Below are positions 34,622 to 40,634 of a stretch of DNA of 40,634 nucleotides, in pieces; positions within the stretch are counted from its first letter, which is position 1; each line of letters begins with the position of its first letter. The position numbers were made by a program, and so were the translations under genes. Below the pieces are notes generated by a model that was given only the letters and a program-made list of their open reading frames with translations, had not been told where the DNA came from and made no database searches. Source of the stretch: Paracoccaceae bacterium (GTDB taxonomy: Bacteria > Pseudomonadota > Alphaproteobacteria > Rhodobacterales > Rhodobacteraceae); the NCBI GenBank assembly GCA_014859945.1, contig JACZKR010000033.1, positions 1 to 40,634 on the forward strand, written 5' to 3'.

Positions 34622-35332
34622 ATGGACCGTCGAGGCCTTCTTCGCCGCCTGCCGCTGGCCGTCGTCGTGATCGCGGCGCTGGTCGGACTGGTATTTCTGC
34701 GCGACTTCTTCAGCTTTCAGGCGCTGGCCGCCCAGGCCGACAGGCTGACGGCGATCCGCGATGCGCATTTTGCCACGGCGGCCACGCTGTTTGTCCTGTT
34801 CTATGCTGCGATGGTCGGCCTGTCTTTGCCGGGCGCGACGCTGGCCACGCTGACCGGCGGGTTCCTGTTCGGCCTGTTTCCGGGGCTGATCCTGAACCTG
34901 GCTGGTGCGACGGCCGGTGCGGTTGCGGTCTTCGCGGCGGTGCGGATGGGTATCGGCGCCGAGGTGGCACGAAAGCTGACTTCGGGCGGCGGCGGCCCCG
35001 CGCGTCTGGTTGCCGCCATCCGTCGCAACGAATGGTCGGCGCTTCTGATCATGCGGTTCCTGCCGGTGGTGCCCTTCTTTGCCGCCAATCTGATTCCCGC
35101 CTTTGTCGGCGTGCGGTTCTGGCCCTATGCGCTGACGACGGCTGTCGGCATCCTGCCGGGGGCGGTGGTTCTGACGGCACTTGGCAGGGGGCTGGGCGCG
35201 GTGATTGCATCGGGTGAAGCACCCGATCTTTCCGTTCTGCGGTCGCCGGCCCTTGTTCTGCCGCTGCTTGGGCTGGCCGTTCTGGCCGCGATACCGATGA
35301 TCTGGCGCGTCCTGCGCCGCAAGGAGGGCTAG
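34622..35332 (+). CDS. TVP38/TMEM64 (DedA-like, SNARE-associated) membrane protein
   Basis: 236-aa integral membrane protein, about six hydrophobic segments. The core shows the pattern of the family: LPGATLATLTGGFLFGLFPG then NLAGATAGAVAVFAAVR, and later RFLPVVPFFAANLIPAFVGV. Members are thought to move lipids or keep membrane homeostasis; no function is assigned here. ATG 34622 gives MDRRGLLRRL before the first membrane span. The flavoprotein gene starts 3 nt after its stop, implying a joint task. Confidence 0.85.
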   Translation: MDRRGLLRRLPLAVVVIAALVGLVFLRDFFSFQALAAQADRLTAIRDAHFATAATLFVLFYAAMVGLSLPGATLATLTGGFLFGLFPGLILNLAGATAGAVAVFAAVRMGIGAEVARKLTSGGGGPARLVAAIRRNEWSALLIMRFLPVVPFFAANLIPAFVGVRFWPYALTTAVGILPGAVVLTALGRGLGAVIASGEAPDLSVLRSPALVLPLLGLAVLAAIPMIWRVLRRKEG

Positions 35333-35335
35333 GCG

Positions 35336-36754
35336 ATGGAACGGCTGCGCACCGACATCTGCGTTATCGGGGCGGGCTCGGGCGGGCTGTCGGTCGCGGC
35401 GGGCGCGGTGCAGATGGGCGCGCGCGTGGTGCTGATCGAAGGGGCCGAGATGGGGGGCGATTGCCTGAACCATGGCTGCGTGCCCTCAAAGGCGCTGATT
35501 GCTGCCGCGACGGCGGCGCAGGCGCAGCGGGCAGGTGCAGCGCTGGGCATCGCGCCGGCACCGGCCCAGGTCGATTTCGCGGCCGTGAAGGATCATGTCA
35601 CCCGCACCATCGCCGCCATTGCACCGCATGACAGCCAGGAGCGGTTTGAAGGTCTGGGCGTCCGGGTCATCCGTGATTGGGCGAGCTTCATCTCGCCCTC
35701 CGAGGTTGAGGCAGGGGGTTGCCGCATCCGCGCGCGGCGGTTCGTCATCGCCACTGGTGCCCGCCCGGTACTGCCGCCCATTCCGGGGATTGAGGCGGTT
35801 CCGGTCCTGACCAATGAAACCATCTTTGCCCTGCGCGACTGCCCCGGGCATCTGCTGATTCTGGGCGGCGGGCCGATCGGCTTCGAGATGGCGCAGGCCC
35901 ATCGTCGTCTGGGCGCCCGCGTGACCGTGATCGAGGCCGGTAAGCTTCTGGCACGGGAGGATGCCGAAGCGGCGGCGCTGGTGACGGCAGCCCTGCGCGC
36001 CGAAGGTGTGGACATCCGCGAGGGGGCTACGGTCGTCCGCCTGCGCGACGTGCCGCAGGGGGTCGAGGCGGTGCTGGCCGATGGGGAGGTGGTGGTGGCC
36101 AGCCACCTGTTTGCCGCGACGGGGCGAAAACCTGCGCTCGACCGGCTGAACCTGACGACAGGCCGGATCGCCTTTACCCCTGCGGGCATCACCGTGGGGG
36201 CCAACCTGCGGTCCGCAACCAACCGCCGGGTCTATGCGGTGGGCGATGCGGCGGGGCAGGGGCAATTTACCCATCTTGCCGGCGCCCATGCCGGGGTGGT
36301 GATCCGTCAGGCCGTGCTCGGGCTGCCTGCCAGTGCGCCCGCGACCGTGCCCCGCGTGACCTATTGCGACCCCGAGCTTGCCCAGACCGGACCGACCGAA
36401 GCCGAGGCGCGGCTGACCTGGGGCGGGGCGCTGACGGTCATCCGGCAGCCCTTTGCCGGCAATGACCGGGCGCAGGCCGAAGGCGCGACCGATGGGTTCC
36501 TGAAGCTGATGGCGGTGCGGGGCAAGGCGGTGGGGGTGACCATCGCCGGCCCGGGCGCGGGCGACCATCTGGCGTTGTGGCAACTGGTGATCGAGCGGCG
36601 CCTGCCGCTTTCGGCCGTTGCCGGACTGGTTCTGCCCTATCCGACACGGTCGGAAACCGCCAAACGCGCGGCCGGGGCCTATTTTTCGGCCAAACTCTTT
36701 GATAATCCTGCCTTGAAACGGGTGGTGCGGCTGGTGCAGCGGTTTCTGCCCTGA
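35336..36754 (+). CDS. Pyridine nucleotide-disulfide oxidoreductase (mercuric-reductase/dihydrolipoamide-dehydrogenase-like)
   Basis: 472-aa FAD enzyme. FAD motif GAGSGG is at residues 12-17, the redox-active disulfide C43-C48 in GGDCLNHGCVPSK, and the NAD(P) motif GGGPIG at 178-183. The C-terminal interface reads LPYPTRSETAKRA: where dihydrolipoamide dehydrogenase and glutathione reductase have the catalytic HPT, this has YPT, as in MerA-like enzymes. There is no extra C-terminal Cys pair or N-terminal HMA domain, so mercury reduction is not supported. Linked to the TVP38 gene (3-nt gap). The substrate is unknown. Confidence 0.9.
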   Translation: MERLRTDICVIGAGSGGLSVAAGAVQMGARVVLIEGAEMGGDCLNHGCVPSKALIAAATAAQAQRAGAALGIAPAPAQVDFAAVKDHVTRTIAAIAPHDSQERFEGLGVRVIRDWASFISPSEVEAGGCRIRARRFVIATGARPVLPPIPGIEAVPVLTNETIFALRDCPGHLLILGGGPIGFEMAQAHRRLGARVTVIEAGKLLAREDAEAAALVTAALRAEGVDIREGATVVRLRDVPQGVEAVLADGEVVVASHLFAATGRKPALDRLNLTTGRIAFTPAGITVGANLRSATNRRVYAVGDAAGQGQFTHLAGAHAGVVIRQAVLGLPASAPATVPRVTYCDPELAQTGPTEAEARLTWGGALTVIRQPFAGNDRAQAEGATDGFLKLMAVRGKAVGVTIAGPGAGDHLALWQLVIERRLPLSAVAGLVLPYPTRSETAKRAAGAYFSAKLFDNPALKRVVRLVQRFLP

Positions 36755-36800
36755 CAAGCTGTCGCTGCGGGGCTTCAGGACAAATCCTGCGGTCCGGGCA

Positions 36801-38234
36801 GTGTGGCCGAAAGGATGGGGGTCGGGATTGGCGTCAGGTCGAGGGCGGTTCCTGAATACGCTCTCGGGGCGGTTCCTGATGCTGACGGTCGCCTTCGTCA
36901 TGCTGGCCGAAGTGCTGATCTTCGTGCCCTCAATCGCGCGGTTCCGGGCCGACTTCCTGATGAACCGGCTGGAAAAGGCGCAGATCGCCTCACTGGCCCA
37001 ACTGGCCGCCGAAGACATGGTGACGCCCGCGCTAGAGCAGGAACTGCTGGCCAATGCCGAGGTCTATAACGTCGTGCTGCGCCGTGATGAGGTGCGCCAG
37101 CTTGTGCTGTCGTCCGAAATTCCCCGGCCGGTCTCGGACACCTATGACCTGCGCGAAGCCAGCCCCTGGGATCTGATCCGCGATGCCATCCGCTGTCTGT
37201 TCGACTCGGACGACCGGATCATCCGGGTGATCGGCAACCCGGTGCAGCGGGCGGGGCTTCTGATCGAAGTGACGATGGACGAGGCGCCGCTGCGCCGCGC
37301 GATGCTGGACTACGGCACGCGCATCCTGATGCTGTCGGCGCTGATCTCGGCGGTGACGGCGCTTCTGCTTTTTCTGGCGGTGCAGCGGCTGATCGTGACG
37401 CCGATCCGCCGGGTGTCGCGGCACATGGCCGCCTATGCCGAGGCCCCCGAGGATGCCCGCCGCGTGATCGCGCCCATGGCGCAGGTCGAGGAACTGCGCG
37501 AGGCCGAAGAGGCCATGCAGCACATGCAGCAGCAGCTGACCGGAAACCTGCGCCAGAAAGAGCGGCTGGCGCAGCTTGGCGGCGCGGTGGCCAAGATCAG
37601 CCACGACCTGCGCAACATTCTGACAACGGCCCAGCTGTTTGCCGACCGGATGGAGGGCAGCGCCGATCCTTCGGTCGCCCGGTCAGCGCCCAAGCTGGTG
37701 GCGTCGATCAGCCGGGCGGTGGCACTGTGCGAATCGACGCTGGCCTTCGGCAAGGCCGAAGAGGCGGTGCCAACCCTGCGCCCGGTCCGCCTGGCCCATC
37801 TGGCCGAGGAGGTGGCCGAGGCCGAGGGGCTGGCCGAAGGGGCGTCGGTGGCTTGCCTGATCGAAGTGGCCGAAGACCTTGAGGTGCGGGCCGACCCGGA
37901 GCAACTTTACCGCGTGCTGGCCAATCTGGTCCGCAACGCCCGGCAGGCGATCGAGGCGACGGGGCAGGGCGGCACCATCGAGGTTTCCGCCGGCGAGGAT
38001 GCGGCCGAATGGTGGATTCGCATCGGCGACACCGGCCCCGGTCTGCCCGAACGTGCGCGTGAGCATCTGTTCGAAGCCTTTCAGGGCGGCGCGCGCAAGG
38101 GCGGCACCGGGCTTGGCCTTGCGATTGCGGACGAACTGGTGCGCGGCCACGGTGGCACGCTGGAACTGGCGCGCAGCGACGCTGAGGGGACCGAGTTTCT
38201 GATCCGCCTGCCGAAGGACGAACATCCCGTCTGA
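36801..38234 (+). CDS. Membrane sensor histidine kinase (orphan)
   Basis: 477-aa two-component kinase. Two membrane spans (about residues 24-43 and 174-194) flank a periplasmic sensor of about 130 aa with no recognised fold. A HAMP-like linker (RLIVTPIRRVSRHMAAY) leads to the phospho-acceptor H268 in SHDLRNIL. The ATPase domain has the N box (LVRNARQAI, N379), G1 DTGPGLP near 410 and G2 GGTGLGLA near 434. The start is uncertain: GTG 36801 or TTG 36828. No response regulator is next to it; the next feature is a tRNA. Confidence 0.9.
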   Translation: MWPKGWGSGLASGRGRFLNTLSGRFLMLTVAFVMLAEVLIFVPSIARFRADFLMNRLEKAQIASLAQLAAEDMVTPALEQELLANAEVYNVVLRRDEVRQLVLSSEIPRPVSDTYDLREASPWDLIRDAIRCLFDSDDRIIRVIGNPVQRAGLLIEVTMDEAPLRRAMLDYGTRILMLSALISAVTALLLFLAVQRLIVTPIRRVSRHMAAYAEAPEDARRVIAPMAQVEELREAEEAMQHMQQQLTGNLRQKERLAQLGGAVAKISHDLRNILTTAQLFADRMEGSADPSVARSAPKLVASISRAVALCESTLAFGKAEEAVPTLRPVRLAHLAEEVAEAEGLAEGASVACLIEVAEDLEVRADPEQLYRVLANLVRNARQAIEATGQGGTIEVSAGEDAAEWWIRIGDTGPGLPERAREHLFEAFQGGARKGGTGLGLAIADELVRGHGGTLELARSDAEGTEFLIRLPKDEHPV

Positions 38235-38254
38235 GGGTTTTCGTGATTTGGCCC

Positions 38255-38283
38255 TTGCAATGCCCCGGCCGGGGGGCTAAATG
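38255..38283 (+). promoter_or_regulatory. Candidate promoter of tRNA-Arg
   Basis: TTGCAA at 38255-38260 and TAAATG at 38278-38283 are 17 bp apart, ending 13 nt before the tRNA. The spacer contains the palindrome CCCCGGCCGGGG, which could also belong to the end of the kinase transcript. Confidence 0.4.
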
Positions 38284-38296
38284 CCGCCCTCACGAC

Positions 38297-38373
38297 GGAC
38301 CCGTAGCTCAGCTGGATAGAGCATCAGACTACGAATCTGAGGGTCGGGCGTTCGAATCGCTCCGGGTCCGCCA
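38297..38373 (+). tRNA. tRNA-Arg (anticodon ACG)
   Basis: 77-nt cloverleaf. The acceptor stem pairs GGACCCG (38297-38303) with CGGGTCC (38363-38369), discriminator G, encoded CCA at 38371-38373. The anticodon arm is TCAGA-CTACGAA-TCTGA, giving anticodon ACG (Arg, read as ICG for CGN codons). The T arm holds GTTCGAATC. Everything to the right looks accessory, so this tRNA is a likely integration site. Confidence 0.96.
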
Positions 38374-38489
38374 CTACCCCTTGAAATCATTGATTGTTTA
38401 GCCGAGCATTCGGCCTTACCCATCAATGAACCCACCATCTTGAAAACGCTTGAGACGCTAGGACGGATGTTCTGGACAACGCAGCGAAA

Positions 38490-38684
38490 CTAGAATGCCT
38501 TCTGCAACCCGGCTTGTTTCAGCGATTCGTTGGCCGTGTGCCGAGACTTTGACCCACGATCTACAGTGAAGTAACGGTCAGAGATGGGGCTATACCAAAT
38601 TTCATGGTCTCCGCGACCCTGACGGTCGAAGTTGCACCCGGCTTCCCTCAGCTTCTCAATCAAGTCCTTGTAGAAGCTTGCCAC
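38490..38684 (-). CDS. hicA: HicA-family toxin
   Basis: 64-aa protein, normal length for HicA mRNA interferases. It has the N-terminal helix with KDLIEKLREAGC, the GDHEIW segment bearing the expected catalytic histidine, and the typical C-terminal SLKQAGL. It begins with GTG and has a poor ribosome-binding site, fitting low toxin expression. It lies 12 nt after hicB on the same strand. The 116 nt between the tRNA and this gene hold only a short GCCGA/TCGGC hairpin at 38401-38414. Confidence 0.82.
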   Translation of the reverse strand: MASFYKDLIEKLREAGCNFDRQGRGDHEIWYSPISDRYFTVDRGSKSRHTANESLKQAGLQKAF

Positions 38685-38696
38685 CTAGGGAAAGCC

Positions 38697-38942
38697 TCAT
38701 GCAGCGCAATCTGCGGGGATGCGAAGCAGTTTGTCAGCCATAATGTGAACGGGGATATCGCTCGCCGCGCCCTCGAACCCGTTCAACTCAACCAGATCGA
38801 CGATTGCGGTACATACTTTGTCGGACAGCTTTTCCAAGGTTTCCGCTTCCACTGCGAGACCCTCGATATCGCTCGTTGTAGCCACCCAGACACCCGCCTC
38901 TTCGTCCCAGTCAGCCCGAACGATGATGGTGTGTTTTTGCAT
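38697..38942 (-). CDS. hicB: HicB-like antitoxin (DUF1902-type)
   Basis: 81-aa partner of the HicA toxin. The sequence HTIIVRADWDEEAGVWVATT and SDIEGLAVEAETLEKL matches the small DUF1902/HicB fold. There is no obvious C-terminal ribbon-helix-helix or HTH domain, so how it would bind DNA is unclear. GGAG 5 nt before ATG 38942 fixes the start. The antitoxin precedes the toxin, the reverse of the classical hicA-hicB order. A short repeat GTGTC/GACAC at 38984-39002 upstream may be an operator. Confidence 0.8.
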   Translation of the reverse strand: MQKHTIIVRADWDEEAGVWVATTSDIEGLAVEAETLEKLSDKVCTAIVDLVELNGFEGAASDIPVHIMADKLLRIPADCAA

Positions 38943-39115
38943 GGTCACTCCGTTCTTCTGCGAATCAAGGGTAACATGAAACTGTGTCGCCCTGACAGAC
39001 ACTAGATATGTGGTCTGATCGTGACGTTCTGCCAGAGTTCGGTAGCGGAGACGTTATCATGCCAAGCGTTACCGCAAAGTTCCAATGACATTGAGACTGC
39101 GGGTTCAAAGCGCAA

Positions 39116-39138
39116 ACCTTTCCTCATAACGGAAAGGT
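39116..39138 (-). terminator. Possible terminator of the methyltransferase gene
   Basis: ACCTTTCC at 39116-39123 and GGAAAGGT at 39131-39138 pair over 8 bp around a 7-nt loop. On the - strand it begins at the stop codon and is followed by TTTGCG, a short T-run. The remaining spacer to hicB (39003-39115) shows nothing else I recognise. Confidence 0.4.
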
Positions 39139-40500
39139 CAGTTGGCAAAGCTGCCCGAGTCGGTAAGGCGGGCTTGGCTCAGGGCGGTGAGGATTTCCAG
39201 AAGGGGCTGCACGCTGCGCGACTGGACGCGGTGGAAGCGGCGGGCGATTTGGTCGGGGGTGGCTTCGCCCAGATCGTGCAGGGCTGCGCGGACGGCGGCG
39301 ATCTGATCGGGCATGGTCTTGGGCCAGGGTGTCTTGGCGGTTGTCTCGGTCGGGCCAATGTCCAGCGCGCCTTGTTCGCCCTTGGCGGCAACCGCGCGGC
39401 CTTGCGGGTTCTGGTAGTCGGGGCGAAGCCATCGCACCAGCCCGCGCGCTTCCTCGGCTGCGCGGGTGCGGTTCAGGTCCACCAGCCGGTGCAGGATTTC
39501 ATCGTCGGTCAGGTTGGCGGGCCAGCCATAGGCGGCGGCCACCTCGGCGTCGATCTGGTCGTGCAGGTCGCGCAGGATGCCGATCAGGCCCTGATCGTAG
39601 ATTTCGCGGTCCTTGCCTTCGATCCGCTGCCCGGCCCGCAGCTTTTCCAGCACGTTATACATCCCAGTCAGGGTCAGCTTGGGGTGCGCCGCCTGTTGCG
39701 CCTTGCGATGAGCGTCAAGCTGTTCGCCAAGGCTGCGGAGGCGCGTCTTCTGATCTTCGGTCGGGTCGGGGAAAGGGAAGGGATCAAAACACCGCGTCTT
39801 ATTGTATCTGGGCGTGGCCCCGAGGTCGCCTCCTTGGGCAAGCGCCCAAACGTCGTGAAGTCGTCCAGAAAGCACAGAGAGAAACCAGCCATCACTAAGG
39901 CCGATGCCATACGCACCATGTTCGACATCTGTCTGCCGATCAGCAAACTCGAAGAGCCGATACTTGGAAGTTTCTGGCGCGACGATAAATCGGTCAAGAC
40001 CGCGCTTCAGAGCTCGGTATTCCCTATTGGACCTACGGAACCGCCACCATTCGCGCCTTAGCTTGGGGTCATTGTTTTCCTTGCGCTTAGGGAAAACTCG
40101 GTCCCTAAGCCGCTGGTAAGTCCAAGGGAAGTCGTTCCGCAGCTCGTCTTCCGACTCAACTTCCCAAGCATCAATAACATACCTGCGCTTTCGGAGCTTG
40201 GTCAGCTCGTGAGCCGACAAGATGGTACGCAGGTGCTTACGCTCGTGTTCTGGACAGGTTTTCGCCTCGCTTGAGGTGAGCATGAAGCCCCGGCCACCCG
40301 TAGCAAAGCCCATCGAACATAGATCGACGTTAGCCTTAAGTGTGCCCGTCGACAGGACGTCAGCACCAAGTATCAGATTCGGTCGGATGGTTCCGAGTTC
40401 GCTCGAAAGTTGAACCGTCCAGCCTTCCGACGCATCTTCGGCCTTTTCTTCGGAAACAAGTTCTACTAATCGGCCAGTCGATTTGCCACGACTAGTGAGC
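39138..40500 (-). pseudogene. C-terminal half of an MmeI/Eco57I-type class I SAM-dependent DNA methyltransferase, 5' end cut by an IS element
   Basis: About 453 codons of native sequence remain. The segment DPKLRREWWRFRRSNREYRALKR (split here only by my reading) followed by DRFIVAPETSKY, and RYNKTRCFDPFPFPDPTEDQ match the target-recognition and C-terminal parts of large methyltransferases of bifunctional restriction enzymes. A helical region (LTLTGMYNVLEKLRAG, GILRDLHDQIDAEVAAAYGW) and a winged-helix-like tail (AAVRAALHDLGEATPDQIAR) follow. The catalytic N-terminus (NPPY) is absent: the frame runs at about 40500 into IS3 sequence. GC drops from near 70% in the 3' part to about 50-55% upstream of 39.8 kb, a mosaic. 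Whether the rest lies beyond the IS is unknown. Confidence 0.75.
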
Positions 40501-40634
40501 TGCTGCCGGTTTCGTGGACACGAAGATAAGATCGTGACCCAGGAACTGGAGAGTGGATATGACAAGACGAAAGTTCAGCCGCGAGTTCAAGATCGAGGCC
40601 GTGCGGCTGGTGACGGACCGGGGCGTTGCGGTGG
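40496..40634 (+). mobile_element. Left end of an IS3-family insertion sequence (runs off the window)
   Basis: Sequence from about 40496-40501 (TGAGC then TGCTGCCGGTTTCGTGG) has the TG start and GGTTTCGTGGACA type of terminal repeat seen in IS3 elements, followed at 40559 by an orfA start. The exact end and the target duplication cannot be fixed without the other side. Confidence 0.7.
40559..40634 (+). CDS. IS3-family transposase OrfA, N-terminal fragment (incomplete at window edge)
   Basis: The first 25 codons read MTRRKFSREFKIEAVRLVTD and continue RGVAV, the typical HTH opening of IS3/IS407-group OrfA (Tnp_1). GGAG lies 7 nt before the ATG. OrfA binds the element ends, and OrfB, beyond the window, would hold the DDE catalytic core. 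Confidence 0.9.
   Translation, partial: MTRRKFSREFKIEAVRLVTDRGVAV

Noticed and set aside
35336..36754. Mercury resistance (merA)
   Set aside because: No N-terminal metal-binding domain, no C-terminal Cys pair, no merR/merT nearby.
35486..37054. 522-codon - strand open frame opposite the flavoprotein
   Set aside because: The flavoprotein has complete FAD, disulfide and NAD motifs on the + strand.
39021..40061. 346-codon + strand open frame opposite the methyltransferase
   Set aside because: The - strand frame has recognisable methyltransferase segments; the + frame shows none.
1..40634. CRISPR array, rRNA genes or replication origin
   Set aside because: No regular short repeats with spacers, no rRNA sequence and no cluster of DnaA boxes were seen, although rpmH can lie near oriC in other bacteria.

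Overview
The window looks like a chromosomal segment of an alphaproteobacterium of the Rhodobacter/Paracoccus kind (Rhodobacteraceae in the broad sense). The basis is high GC, a BztABCD/AapJQMP-type amino-acid ABC transporter, a long zinc-free S14, an F1-ATPase assembly factor Atp12, and adk between secY and rpsM. No species can be named from the sequence alone.

Region 1 (1-10.3 kb, + strand) is the distal S10 cluster plus the spc and alpha operons: rpmC-rpsQ-rplN-rplX-rplE-rpsN-rpsH-rplF-rplR-rpsE-rpmD, an RraB-like gene, then rplO-secY-adk-rpsM-rpsK-rpoA-rplQ, closed by a clear terminator. Several spacers in this block carry perfect or near-perfect stem-loops. Region 2 (10.4-16.7 kb, + strand) holds a luxR/luxI quorum-sensing pair directly behind the ribosomal cluster, an HtrA/Deg-type periplasmic protease, rarA, and the overlapping trio crcB-rluC-atp12. 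Region 3 (16.7-22.9 kb, + strand) is the four-gene amino-acid ABC transporter, with an operator-like palindrome in front and a hairpin after the binding-protein gene, followed by an M20 dipeptidase.

Region 4 (22.9-34.4 kb) is mostly on the - strand. Reading in the direction of transcription, the long block is rpmH-rnpA-yidD-ttcA-(EAL/degenerate GGDEF protein)-yidC-MOSC-yihA-MFS transporter. It starts from a near-consensus promoter upstream of rpmH and has many stop/start overlaps. Separately on the same strand lie argB, with its own terminator, and a ferredoxin-like gene followed by a SixA-like phosphatase. An SDR gene on the + strand sits between argB and the MFS gene. Region 5 (34.6-38.2 kb, + strand) has a TVP38/TMEM64 membrane protein paired with a mercuric-reductase-like flavoprotein, then an orphan sensor histidine kinase.

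Region 6 (38.3-40.6 kb) begins at a tRNA-Arg(ACG) gene and looks like the edge of an accessory island. It has lower and uneven GC, a hicB-hicA toxin-antitoxin pair, and the C-terminal half of a large MmeI/Eco57I-type DNA methyltransferase cut off by an IS3-family element that runs out of the window.

Most genes are ordinary housekeeping genes. The parts most worth a second look are the stem-loops of the ribosomal operon, the RraB-like gene inside it, the luxRI junction, the c-di-GMP protein inside the rpmH-yidC operon, the TVP38/flavoprotein pair, and the disrupted methyltransferase at the tRNA-Arg junction. No complete, clearly new system is visible. The island continues beyond the right edge and cannot be judged from here.
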